This document shows, piece by piece, positions 1 through 7,869 of a stretch of 64,000 nt of DNA. Origin of the DNA: Methanosarcina sp. KYL-1 (lineage in GTDB: Archaea; Halobacteriota; Methanosarcinia; Methanosarcinales; Methanosarcinaceae); the NCBI RefSeq assembly GCF_024372725.1, contig NZ_VOUA01000013.1, forward strand, positions 31,538 through 95,537, in the 5' to 3' direction. The first letter of the stretch is position 1. Each line of letters begins with the position of its first letter. Made by a program: the position numbers and the translations under genes. Below the pieces are notes generated by a model, which worked only from the letters and a program-made list of their open reading frames with translations, did no database searches and was not told the DNA's origin.

Positions 1-60
1 GGAACTAATTGGAACTAATTGGAACTAATTGGAAATAACTGTAAACAACTGTAAATAATA
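1..60. repeat. 10-bp tandem repeat at window start
   Basis: The window opens with three exact copies of the decamer ggaactaatt, followed by three degenerate decamers (ggaaataact, gtaaacaact, gtaaataata). The array probably extends to the left of the window. It lies upstream of the first small gene; whether it follows another gene cannot be seen. Confidence 0.85.
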
Positions 61-119
61 GCTAAATGAATCATAATGCTATAGAACCAGTACCAGCTGC
101 AGAGTTATGCAGAGATAAC

Positions 120-530
120 ATGATAACGATAAACGATGCTTTTCAGAATTTTTTAAGTGAACAGGAAGGTTCTTTGAAACCCGATACCTACCTGGACTAT
201 GAAGATGTGATTTCCCTTTTCGAGGAGTTCCTGGATGCCTGTGCCGACGACTACCTGTCGCGGGAAGACAGGTCTCTTTACGAGGCTCGGCGCAAGCAGG
301 AAAATAAAGAGTACTGCGGGACTTTCGACCCTGAGCACATCGGGCTCCACGAAATCGAAGATTTCCTCGATGACTATCTGGTCGAGATCGGAGGAGGCAA
401 AAAGTTCATCGGGACAGCTTCGCGGGTCCTGAACAGGTTTTTTGAATGGGCGCACGAGAAGGAGTATATCAGCCAGGAAGCTTTTGAAGAAAATACTGGT
501 TTTCTCCGGAAATATAAGAAAAGGTATTGA
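120..530 (+). CDS. Small protein with integrase-like SAM core-binding fold
   Basis: A 136-residue acidic helical protein of unknown function. Its first 45 residues (pattern TINDAFQNFL..KPDTYLDYEDVISLFEEFL) look like the N-terminal SAM-like core-binding domain of tyrosine recombinases, but there is no catalytic domain with the R-H-R-Y residues. The protein aligns along its whole length with the next gene (EYCG/EYCQ.FD, DFLDDYL, FFEWAHEKEY versus FLPWAHEKGY), which supports starting at the ATG at 120 rather than the upstream ATG at 66: the paralogue begins at the equivalent methionine. It may be a DNA-binding adaptor or a relic of an integrase family. The fold is inferred by eye; the function is unknown. 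Confidence 0.6.
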   Translation: MITINDAFQNFLSEQEGSLKPDTYLDYEDVISLFEEFLDACADDYLSREDRSLYEARRKQENKEYCGTFDPEHIGLHEIEDFLDDYLVEIGGGKKFIGTASRVLNRFFEWAHEKEYISQEAFEENTGFLRKYKKRY

Positions 531-712
531 AGATTCTTTCAGTCTCCTTCTTTCAGTTCTCTAATTTCCTTTTTTTTCTTTTATTCCTTCTTCTTTTTCT
601 TTTTCTCTTTTCAATTTTAGTTTTCTTTCGATCAGAGGTTGCAGGGTTGAAAACTTCCAAAAATCAGGAAAATCCTGAAAAACCGGAAACCCAATTACCC
701 TATAGAACTGCT

Positions 713-1132
713 ATGAAGACGATAAAAGAAGCTTTCAACGAATTTCTAAAAGAACAGAAAGACGGCGTCAGCTCCAGGACTCATCGGGACTATGAAGATT
801 TAATCTCGCTTTTCGAGGAATATCTTGATGTTTGTGCCCCTGACGATCTCTATGAAGAAGACAAGAAACTCTACGAAGAGAAGCAGAAGAACGAGCATAA
901 AGAATACTGCCAGATTTTTGACCTTGCGTACATCTCCGATTATGACATCGAATACCTCCTTGAGGATTATCTGATTAATGATGTTGGGGAGAGTGCAACT
1001 TTTATTGAAACCTCAAGGCGTTTTTTCCGCAAATTCCTGCCCTGGGCTCATGAAAAAGGTTACGTTGAGCCTGAACATTATGGTGAACTTGCTGATGTCG
1101 TGGGAGGACTCAAAGGGAAAAAGTTTGAATGA
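713..1132 (+). CDS. Paralogue of the preceding small SAM-like protein
   Basis: A 139-residue protein homologous to the product of 120-530. The frame is open back to 527, but the extra N-terminus would be encoded by a T-rich spacer and gives an artificial string of Phe and Leu, so the ATG at 713 (MKTIKEAFNEFL) is the better start. Conserved blocks are RDYEDLISLFEEYLD, KEYCQIFD, YLLEDYL and PWAHEKGY. The three head-to-tail copies (this one, 120-530 and the decayed 1145-1659) point to local tandem duplication. No catalytic motif is visible and the function is unknown. Confidence 0.6.
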   Translation: MKTIKEAFNEFLKEQKDGVSSRTHRDYEDLISLFEEYLDVCAPDDLYEEDKKLYEEKQKNEHKEYCQIFDLAYISDYDIEYLLEDYLINDVGESATFIETSRRFFRKFLPWAHEKGYVEPEHYGELADVVGGLKGKKFE

Positions 1133-1144
1133 AAAGGAGGCAGT

Positions 1145-1659
1145 ATGAACCCAAAACCCCTAAAAACCTCTAAAACCACAAACACCGCTAAAACAATTCA
1201 GGAAATTTTGGAGGAATTCCTGGCCGAGCAAAAACAAAACCTGAAGCCGCAGTCCTATTAGGGATACGAAACTGCGATGAGCTATTTTGAGCGTTTCCTC
1301 GAAGTCTACGGTTCCGAGTACCTGACAGAGAAAGACCTTGAGCGGCATGAGAAGCTCTCCGAAAATGGCAGGGCTTTGGTGAATACCTGGATTTCAGGGG
1401 ACTTAGGAAGCCCACGACCGTTGAAAAACTTCAGGCTTTTGCCGAATATCTGGAGTTTGGAGCTTTTCCAAGGGTTGTGCTGGAGCAGGACAAGGGTTTA
1501 AAAGACGAAAATACCCGGAAAAGAGAAGTCCGGGGTCTTGTCGAGGCTCTGGATGCTTACGGGTTGAAGGAAGGGTTCATAATCACTGAAAATGAACGTG
1601 AGACCTTCCTGATTGATGATAAGAAGATAACAGTTGTTCCTGCCTTCGACTGGCTGTAA
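1145..1659 (+). pseudogene. Decayed third SAM-like copy joined to a DUF4143 ATPase remnant
   Basis: An ATG at 1145 with a strong Shine-Dalgarno (aaaggagg at 1134-1141) opens a frame homologous to the two preceding genes (EILEEFLAEQKQNLKPQSY). An in-frame TAG at 1259-1261 falls where the paralogues have Leu or Arg, and the frame continues (GYETAMSYFERFLE). Near 1370-1405 the reading shifts by one base into a frame giving KLQAFAEYLEFGAFPRVVLE and then REVRGLVEALDAYGLKEGF, which resembles two C-terminal segments of the DUF4143/AAA_14 ATPase family with the part between them missing. TAG could be read as pyrrolysine in Methanosarcina, but the frameshift and deletion favour a pseudogene. Confidence 0.7.
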
Positions 1660-1673
1660 TTCTGGATTTGCAA

Positions 1674-3659
1674 TTATCTCTGTCTCACTTCCCTGAATTT
1701 GAGCGTGAATTTCGTTCCGCAGCTGTTTTCAAGCTCGATACTGCCGTCTATCTGGTCTACAAGGGTGTTTACAAGCTGGAGCCCGAGGGAGGTGGAGTTC
1801 CTGAAATCGAAGCCCTCGGGAAGCCCTCTCCCGCTGTCTGAAATTATCAGGGTGTACCGGTTTTTCCCGCCTCCGGAACCGTTATGTTCCGGGCAGTCAT
1901 GTGGCTTTGTGCAGGAGAGTTTGATTCCTATTTCCTTTCTTCTGCCTTCGGGAAAGGCGTATTTCAGGGAATTTGAGACCAGTTCGTTGACTATGATCCC
2001 CAGGGGGACTGCAATGTCGGCGTTGAGAAATGCCGGTTCAATGTCCAGGGCCAGGCTTATTTCGTCATTTCCTACGGAGTAGGAGTGAAGGAGTTCTGAG
2101 GTCAGTTTCCGGATGTAAGGTGCAAAATCCAGGGTCTCAAGGTCCGGGCTCCTGTAGAGGTCTTCGTGGATTATTGCCATTGAAATGACGCGGTTCTGGC
2201 TTTCCCTGAAAGCTTCGAGCACGGATTCGTCTTCGAATTTGTCGGACTGGAGTTCGAGCAGGGAAGAGATTACCTGGAGGTTGTTCTTGATCCGGTGATG
2301 TATCTCTTTTTTGCGGATTTCTTCGGCAAGCCTTAGCTTTTCTTCTGCGACTTTCCGGTCCGTTATGTCGTAGATAGTACCCTGTATCATCACCGGTATA
2401 CCCGCCTCATCGGAAATGTTCTGGATAATCTCGTGGGCCCACCTTATCTTTCCGTTCTTGCGCCGGATGCGGTATTCCCACTTCTCGATGTGGTTGGGGA
2501 TTGTTTTGAGCCTCTCGCTTTTTTCGTAGAAGCGGGGGAGGTCTTCAGGCTCGATAATCTGTTCCCATTTCAGGTTTCCGGATATGAATTCTTCCGCACG
2601 GTACCCTGTAATTTCTTCAATATCTCCGCCTGCAAATATCGGAGTCCCATCCTTATCCAGGTGAAAAGCAATTCCCTTGAAGTTCTGCACGAAAGAGCGG
2701 TAGCGTTCTTCGCTCTCCCTCAGTTTCTTCTCGCTGAATTTCTGCTCTGTTATGTCCTTTTTTACCCCTATGACTCTTGAGATCACTCCTTTTTCATCCC
2801 TCAGGAAAATCCCGCTGTCAACCACGTAAAAATAGCTTCCGTCTTTTCTCCTCATCCTGTATTCTTCACAGAACTTTTCCTGTTCCCTCCCTTTTTTCCA
2901 GTACTTTTCCTTTTTTTTAATTATTTCTGGCAGGTCTTCGGGGTGAATGTGTTCCATCCAGGCATGAACACCAAATTTTTTGAATTCCTCAAAGCTGTAT
3001 CCCGTAAGTTCCTTAATAGCCCCTGCCCACTCGACATTTCCTGTTCTGGTTTCGCAGTCATATACAACATGTCCTGTCTGTTCCATGGCAACGCGATACC
3101 TTTCCTCACTTTTATGCAAAAATTCGTCATTTCTCCTGTTTTCGGTGATGTCCACCATCACTCCCACAATTCCTGCCACGTTCCCTGAACCGTCTTTATA
3201 GGCTGCCTTGTTGAAAATAAAGTCCCGTTTCACTCCATCCGCGCACAGGACTTCGGTTTCGTATTGCTGGTTTCCCCCTTCCCTGAGGAGTTTCTGGTCA
3301 TGCCTCCGGTAGCTTTCTTTAAGGCTATCAGGGAGACGTTTCTGAAATTCCGTGAATGATTTTCCTATGAGCTCCCCTTTGGGAAGCCCCATTATTTGCC
3401 TGGCAAACTTCTCATTGCAGTTGACATAAATACCATTTCTCTCCCTTTGAAAGACCGGGCTTGGGATATAATCGAGAAGAAATTCCGGGGGCGATACACT
3501 GCCCGGAAGCGATACACTGTCCTGAAACCGGATACCGCTCTGAAGAGATACATTGTCTGGAAACCCGGTGCTGTCCGGAAGCTTCTCCTTGCCTTTCGCT
3601 TTTAACAGGGAATCTGGAATTTTCAGTGGGCAGCTTTCAACTTGTCCAGGTTTTTCCAT
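1674..3659 (-). CDS. PAS-domain sensor histidine kinase (HisKA_2 type)
   Basis: A 661-residue soluble sensor kinase. After a Ser/Pro-rich N-terminus (about 1-55, partly built of short repeats) there are three PAS domains: about 58-170 (starts LDYIPSPVFQRERNG), 185-308 (YRVAMEQTGHVVYDCETR) and 318-440 (YRSFVQNFKGIAFHLDKDG), each ending in the PAC-like DIT signature. A HisKA_2-type dimerisation domain follows with the phosphoacceptor His in EIHHRIKNNLQVISSLLELQ, then an HATPase_c domain with the N box (VNELVSNSLKYAF), G1 (ISDSGRGLP) and G2 (SLGLQLVNTL). There is no transmembrane segment or receiver domain, so it probably senses a cytoplasmic ligand or redox state and passes phosphate to an unlinked regulator. 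Monocistronic in this window. Confidence 0.9.
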   Translation of the reverse strand: MEKPGQVESCPLKIPDSLLKAKGKEKLPDSTGFPDNVSLQSGIRFQDSVSLPGSVSPPEFLLDYIPSPVFQRERNGIYVNCNEKFARQIMGLPKGELIGKSFTEFQKRLPDSLKESYRRHDQKLLREGGNQQYETEVLCADGVKRDFIFNKAAYKDGSGNVAGIVGVMVDITENRRNDEFLHKSEERYRVAMEQTGHVVYDCETRTGNVEWAGAIKELTGYSFEEFKKFGVHAWMEHIHPEDLPEIIKKKEKYWKKGREQEKFCEEYRMRRKDGSYFYVVDSGIFLRDEKGVISRVIGVKKDITEQKFSEKKLRESEERYRSFVQNFKGIAFHLDKDGTPIFAGGDIEEITGYRAEEFISGNLKWEQIIEPEDLPRFYEKSERLKTIPNHIEKWEYRIRRKNGKIRWAHEIIQNISDEAGIPVMIQGTIYDITDRKVAEEKLRLAEEIRKKEIHHRIKNNLQVISSLLELQSDKFEDESVLEAFRESQNRVISMAIIHEDLYRSPDLETLDFAPYIRKLTSELLHSYSVGNDEISLALDIEPAFLNADIAVPLGIIVNELVSNSLKYAFPEGRRKEIGIKLSCTKPHDCPEHNGSGGGKNRYTLIISDSGRGLPEGFDFRNSTSLGLQLVNTLVDQIDGSIELENSCGTKFTLKFREVRQR

Positions 3660-3926
3660 TGGTGTGATACCTTCCCCCGATACTGTACCCTTTTTGTTAA
3701 CCCTGATTTTTTCGGTCCCTTTAATGATTCAACATCCCCGGTTTTTTGTTTTTCCTTCTCTTTTCAAAATTTGGCGCTCCGGATTGTGTATTCCAGATAT
3801 AAATTTTGCTGTGAGAAGAGCTGACTCTTAAGGTTTTCACATATATCGTTTATGGTTTTATATATTGATTTTTATTCTAAACAATTCCAATACTTATAAT
3901 ACGTCATACTGTCTTACATAACAGGT

Positions 3927-4964
3927 ATGCATGACATCACTTTTATCGACGGAGGCAGCCTCCCCACCCCTGTGGGTGTGACAAGGGAATGGGTGAAAGC
4001 TGCAGCGGAAAACCGGAACGAGGACGAAAAACTCTTTTCCTTAATGAGGGAAGCTTTCCGGAAAAAAATCGATGTTGGGGTTCACGTCCCTACCTATCCC
4101 CAGTTCCGGGACATGATCGGGCAGTTCCTGGACATCATCAAGGACGAAAAGAACTGCTATGAACCCTACGTATTAAAAGAAGAAAACGCGAAGATTCTGG
4201 AACTTGAGGTTATCGATGAGGTTGCAAAGCTGTATAAAGAGGAGACGGGCGAAACCCTCGAAGTGCGGGTTTGTGTGGCAGGCCCTACCGACCTCTACCT
4301 CCAGGCTTTCGGGGCAACGGCTTTTCGGGATGCCTACCACATCCTGGCGCTGGACCTCGAGAGTTTCATAATTCAGGCGTTTAAAACCGCAAAGAACTTC
4401 AAAATAAAGGTCGTGGCCCTGGACGAGCCTAGCCTCGGGATGAACGACAGGATCCAGTTTTTTGATCCTGACATCGTCTCTGCGCTCACCCTGGCTTCCA
4501 CCTATGCCCGGAAGCAGGGGGCCGATGTCGAGATCCACCTCCACTCCCCGCTGAAGTACGAGATCGTCTGCGAGACTCCCATCAACGTGATAGGGGTAGA
4601 GTACGCGGCAACTCCCTCTTACCTGGACCTCTTTGACAGAAAAGTGCTTGAAGACTCCGATACCTTTGTTAGGCTAGGGGTTTCCAGGACCGACATTGGC
4701 AACCTCATAGGCACGGTCAACGAGACATACGATGTCAACGCCTGGAAGGAAACGGCGTACATGCAAAAGATTGTCACGGACATGGAAACCCCGGAAACCG
4801 TAACGAAGCGGCTTGAAAAAGCTTATGCTGTCCTCGGAGACCGGATAAAGTACGCAAGTCCTGACTGCGGGCTGGCTTTCTGGCCGGACCAGGACCTCGC
4901 TTTTGCGCTCCTTGAAAACACAGCAAAGGGCATCAATGCATTCAATGCGGAAAAAAAGGACTGA
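3927..4964 (+). CDS. MetE-like (cobalamin-independent methionine synthase C-domain) methyltransferase, copy 1
   Basis: A 345-residue protein corresponding to the C-terminal catalytic barrel of MetE, the short form found in archaea, which moves a methyl group to a thiol such as homocysteine. Zinc-site positions are recognisable: His in EIHLHSP, Glu in NVIGVEYAATPS and Cys in SPDCGLAFW. The MetE H-x-C pair reads H-L-H here, so one Cys ligand is replaced by His. It is followed 281 bp later by a same-strand paralogue. A TATA-like stretch (atatatcgtttatgg, tttatatattg) lies about 60-90 bp upstream. The methyl donor, possibly a corrinoid protein, cannot be told from sequence. The family is clear; the exact substrate is not. 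Confidence 0.8.
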   Translation: MHDITFIDGGSLPTPVGVTREWVKAAAENRNEDEKLFSLMREAFRKKIDVGVHVPTYPQFRDMIGQFLDIIKDEKNCYEPYVLKEENAKILELEVIDEVAKLYKEETGETLEVRVCVAGPTDLYLQAFGATAFRDAYHILALDLESFIIQAFKTAKNFKIKVVALDEPSLGMNDRIQFFDPDIVSALTLASTYARKQGADVEIHLHSPLKYEIVCETPINVIGVEYAATPSYLDLFDRKVLEDSDTFVRLGVSRTDIGNLIGTVNETYDVNAWKETAYMQKIVTDMETPETVTKRLEKAYAVLGDRIKYASPDCGLAFWPDQDLAFALLENTAKGINAFNAEKKD

Positions 4965-4979
4965 GGGCGGAATATTTTT

Positions 4980-5112
4980 CCTTTCCCTGTCTATTTTTTC
5001 TGTCTGCTTCTTTCTATCTGTTTCTTTTCGCCTGTTTTTTTCTGTCTGTTTCTTCTGTCTGCTTCTTCTGTCTGCTTCTTCTGTCTATTTCTTCTGTCTA
5101 TTTCTTTATTTT
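4980..5112. repeat. Pyrimidine-rich array of ttctgtctgc-type units
   Basis: Starting 16 bp after the stop codon at 4964 there is a strongly T/C-biased run built from imperfect 9-13 bp units (ttctgtctgcttc, ttctgtctatttc). Any open frame through it gives only a monotonous Phe/Ser/Val string. It probably forms the 3' untranslated region of the first MetE-like gene and may act as a U-rich terminator. Confidence 0.75.
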
Positions 5113-5245
5113 TTGTTCCCTCTTCTTATCTTTTTTACAACCTTTGCCCCTTATCTGTTTTTCATCGTTATTCTGACCCATCTATTTTTTTATAATAATA
5201 CAGTCTTTCCAATAATGCTAAATTCTTGCAGGTCTACTAGGATGC

Positions 5246-6280
5246 ATGGAAGAAATCCTCTTTGACGATATCGGTAGCTATCCCCTCCCTGACGGTGTCA
5301 GCAAGGAATGGGTCCGAAATGCCTTTAAAACGAGAGAAGAAGACGAGAAACTCTTTACGGTTATCAATGACGCCTTCCAGCAGAAAATCGATTCAGGGGT
5401 CCAGGTCCCTACTTATCCCCAGTACCAGGACATGAACGGGCAGTTCCTGAAGGTCATCAGGGACGAAAACTGCTGTGAGAGCCCCTTTGAAGTGAAGCTC
5501 GAGTGCGCCAGGATCGAAGAGCTTGAGGCCATAGAAAGCGTTGCAAAGGCCTATAAGGAAAAGTTCGGGGAGACCCTTAAGGTCCGGATCTGTGTTACCG
5601 GTCCGACAGAACTCTACCTCAAAGAGTTCGGGGGTACACACTATACGGACATCTACTCTCTTTTTGGGAAAAGTGTGAACAAATTTGTCCGGAACTCCAT
5701 GAAAGCTGCAAAACACTTCAAGATCGCCACGGTCTCCATTGACGAGCCAAGCATCGGGTTAAACCCGGAACTTGCTTTCGGGGAAGACGAAATCATTTCC
5801 GCCCTGACCGAAAGCTCAAAAGCTGCAAGCAAGTGGGGAGCTGACGTGGAAATCCACCTCCATTCCGCGCTCTACTACAACCTGGCATGCGAAACGCCGA
5901 CCATCAACGTGATCGGGATGGAGTCTGCGGGCACGCCTTCCTACATGGACCTCATAGACAAAAAAGTGCTTGAAGATACGGATTCTTTCCTGCGGGTGGG
6001 AATTGCAAGGACCGACATCTACACCCTGGCAGGGATCCTTAACGAGAAGTACTGCACAAATGTCTGGAAAGAGCCGCAGTACCTCCCGGAAATCGTCACG
6101 GAACTGGAAACCCCTGCAGTCATCGCAAAGAGGCTCAGGATCGCTTACAGGCGCTTCGGAAACCTGATTAAGTACGTCGGCCCGGACTGCGGCCTGGGTT
6201 CCTGGCCGAACCAGAGGATAGCCTTCATGCTGCTTTCCAACGTGGCCCAGGGGATCAAGGATTTCAGGGAAAGCCTCTGA
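5246..6280 (+). CDS. MetE-like methyltransferase, copy 2
   Basis: A 344-residue paralogue of the product of 3927-4964, aligned from the first residues (DDIGSYPLPDGVSKEWV versus DGGSLPTPVGVTREWV) to the end. Zinc-site positions are kept: His in EIHLHSA, Glu in NVIGMESAGTPS and Cys in GPDCGLGSW, again with His instead of the first Cys. The copies have diverged widely outside the motifs, so the duplication is old and the two enzymes may use different methyl donors or thiols. The start at 5246 matches the N-terminus of copy 1; an out-of-frame ATG at 5242 is ignored. Confidence 0.8.
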   Translation: MEEILFDDIGSYPLPDGVSKEWVRNAFKTREEDEKLFTVINDAFQQKIDSGVQVPTYPQYQDMNGQFLKVIRDENCCESPFEVKLECARIEELEAIESVAKAYKEKFGETLKVRICVTGPTELYLKEFGGTHYTDIYSLFGKSVNKFVRNSMKAAKHFKIATVSIDEPSIGLNPELAFGEDEIISALTESSKAASKWGADVEIHLHSALYYNLACETPTINVIGMESAGTPSYMDLIDKKVLEDTDSFLRVGIARTDIYTLAGILNEKYCTNVWKEPQYLPEIVTELETPAVIAKRLRIAYRRFGNLIKYVGPDCGLGSWPNQRIAFMLLSNVAQGIKDFRESL

Positions 6281-6595
6281 CCCTGATTCCATTCTTTTTT
6301 GAAGAACTCAAGTCTCCTTAACAGGGCTTTAAGCACTCAAGCTTTCTGCCGGAAAGTGACTTTTTCAGAAGAGTGACTTTTTCAGGAAAAGAAGTTACTA
6401 AGTTTTCCACTCCAGTGGAACCCATGCTCACATGCAAACTCTCTCAAAAATCGCTGCTTGATGTCAAAGCACAGTGGAAATAAAGGGGTCATTTTCCAAT
6501 AATTTTTTAGTTTCAATTTAGTTTCAAGCTTGATTTCTGCCTTTCTTTCCCCTTTCTGTTCCCATTCATACTTTTATTTCTTAATTTTCCCGTTT
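6281..6595. other. Intergenic region with ORB-like sequence elements
   Basis: There is no gene here. It contains an inverted repeat ttccact-cc-agtggaa (6404-6419) and, at 6471-6490, a sequence agtggaaataaaggggt. The combination of a tggaa half-dyad followed by a G-rich run resembles the origin recognition boxes bound by archaeal Orc1/Cdc6. Only two such elements are seen and no Cdc6 gene is adjacent, so an origin role is speculative. Confidence 0.3.
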
Positions 6596-6766
6596 CTACT
6601 CTTTAAGCCTGCCGTGCCTTCTATCGATGTCATCCATCGTGTCCAGCATTTTGCGAATCGCAGTTCTGATAGCGTCAGACTGGTTGACGAATTTCTTATT
6701 ATCTCCCACGTGCTTGTTGAGGTCGTCCAGAAGTTCCTGTGGGATTTCAACACTTACTTTTGGCAT
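6596..6766 (-). CDS. Ribbon-helix-helix (CopG-type) DNA-binding protein, 56 aa
   Basis: A short gene that is easily missed. The 56-residue product starts MPKVSVEIPQELLDDL, the beta strand of an RHH domain, followed by helix 1 and the SDAIRTAIRKML helix typical of the RHH_1/CopG fold. The start at 6766 has a ggag Shine-Dalgarno 10 nt upstream; an in-frame ATG at 6775 is too close to that site. RHH proteins bind DNA as dimers and often repress their own promoter. The sequence just upstream (6788-6842) carries repeated tatgtgtagt words that could be its operators. It lies next to a tRNA gene. No partner toxin gene is visible. Confidence 0.8.
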   Translation of the reverse strand: MPKVSVEIPQELLDDLNKHVGDNKKFVNQSDAIRTAIRKMLDTMDDIDRRHGRLKE

Positions 6767-6787
6767 AAGGGTCATGCTCCAATGATT

Positions 6788-6842
6788 ATGTAGTATTGAT
6801 TAGTATGTGTAGTATGTGTGGGTATGTGTAGTTTATGTAGTA
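6788..6842. promoter_or_regulatory. Repeated tatgtgtagt words upstream of the RHH gene
   Basis: Degenerate direct repeats of about 10-11 bp (tagtatgtgt, agtatgtgtg, ggtatgtgta, gtttatgtag) lie within 80 bp upstream of the RHH start. Their position suggests operator sites for the RHH repressor, an inference from location only. Confidence 0.35.
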
Positions 6843-6983
6843 AGTGAATTATGATATATGAGTAGTTATGTGCTTATGGGAAGTATATATGGAGTTGTGT
6901 ATAAGCAAGTTGAAAAGGGAAACATTATACATAATGAAATCTTATGGAAATAGTTTTCAAAAAAAGGTTTGGAAAGGATTTAG

Positions 6984-7057
6984 CGGGCCCGAAGGGATTT
7001 GAACCCCCGGCCTATGGATTAAGAGTCCATCGCTCTGCCTGACTAAGCTACGGGCCC
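6984..7057 (-). tRNA. tRNA-Lys (CTT anticodon)
   Basis: A complete 74-nt cloverleaf: acceptor GGGCCCG pairing with CGGGCCC and discriminator G, a D arm, anticodon stem ATGGA/TCCAT around the loop CTCTTAA (anticodon CTT), and a T arm with the TTCAAAT loop. No intron is present. CCA is not encoded. AT-rich flanks on both sides fit an independent transcript. Confidence 0.95.
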
Positions 7058-7303
7058 ACGCTTTGTTTTCCAATTGAATGAGCGACTCTCATAATGTATT
7101 TCCAGTATTTATAGTTTTCGCCAGAGGGGGCGGAAATTTTCATTCTTTTTGTTTTCCTCTGTTATTATTTCCTATTTTTGCCCGGATTTTCTCCAACTGT
7201 TTATAAAAAATTTATTCTATATATAAAAAAATTATTTATTTTCTTGAAAAAATCTATTTTTCTTCTTAAGATTTTATTTACCAGACGACTGAATATTTTT
7301 CTT

Positions 7304-7354
7304 AAGTTGGATGTGGAACACCGGAGCGCGTAGCCCTGAATTTTTGCCCAACTT
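7304..7354 (+). ncRNA. Candidate structured RNA before the TRAM operon
   Basis: A GC-rich island in very AT-rich sequence, closed by a perfect 7-bp stem (aagttgg at 7304-7310, ccaactt at 7348-7354) around about 37 nt with a second GC-rich core (accggagcgcgtagccct). A strong TATA-like stretch (ctatatataa) lies about 85 bp upstream and a T-rich run follows. It could be a small RNA or a terminator. It lies outside the TRAM leader because the TRAM promoter is further downstream. Orientation is assumed from the upstream TATA and the following T run. Confidence 0.35.
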
Positions 7355-7393
7355 TTAAAATTTCCTTTTTTAAGTGGGTTTTAAAGCAAAACG

Positions 7394-7401
7394 TTATATA
7401 C
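7394..7401 (+). promoter_or_regulatory. TATA box of the TRAM gene cluster
   Basis: ttatatac preceded by an A-rich BRE-like agcaaaacg. Archaeal spacing would put transcription start near 7425, giving a leader of about 185 nt before the first TRAM start codon. The leader contains two cagttaat words (about 7430 and 7458) and no competing open frame. Confidence 0.5.
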
Positions 7402-7612
7402 AAGTGAATCTGATTATGACCAGTTAATTGACTTATCCGAAGCTCTGTTGGGGATCAGTTAATAAAAGTAAGTAGAAGGTGTACTTTAACTTATTAGAAG
7501 TTTACTTCCTAAATTTGATTTTTCAAGTTTGGTTTGTTAAGTACTGTTTTTACACTTTTCTGGCTCATAGGGCTTTTTAAGTTGGTTAATAGAATTTAAA
7601 GGAATGAATGTA

Positions 7613-7819
7613 ATGTTTAAACAAGATAATGTTTCTGTTCCCGTCGAAGAGGGCGAAGTCTACGATGTAACAATCCAGGACATTGCACGCCAGGGCGACG
7701 GCATTGCCCGTATTGAAGGTTTTGTAGTCTTTGTCCCTAACACCAGTGTTGGCGACGAAGTTCAGATTAAGGTTGAAAGAGTACTTCCCAAATTTGCATT
7801 TGCAAGCATTGTCGAGTAA
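7613..7819 (+). CDS. TRAM-domain protein 1
   Basis: A 68-residue stand-alone TRAM domain (YDVTIQDIARQGDGIARIEG, then FVVFVPNTSVGDEVQIKVERVLPKFAFA), an OB-like beta barrel that binds RNA. Single-TRAM proteins of methanogens are described as RNA chaperones, in some species linked to cold response. The ATG at 7613 is chosen over the in-frame ATG at 7604 because the aaagga Shine-Dalgarno lies 9 nt before it, and the same spacing holds in the three following copies. It is the first of four tandem copies and has a long untranslated leader. Confidence 0.88.
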   Translation: MFKQDNVSVPVEEGEVYDVTIQDIARQGDGIARIEGFVVFVPNTSVGDEVQIKVERVLPKFAFASIVE

Positions 7820-7869
7820 GTGCGGATTTAAGAAAATTAAGTAATTGATAAATTAAAGGAATGGTTTTT

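Noticed and set aside
527..712. N-terminal Phe/Leu-rich extension of the second small gene
   Set aside because: The open frame exists only because the spacer is T-rich; the paralogue starts at the position equivalent to 713.
1259..1261. TAG as a pyrrolysine codon
   Set aside because: The gene also has a frameshift and an internal deletion, so decay is the simpler reading; kept only as a possibility in the entry.
4903..5265. Open frame of 120 codons behind the first MetE-like gene
   Set aside because: It encodes a monotonous Phe/Ser/Val string over the pyrimidine-rich repeats.
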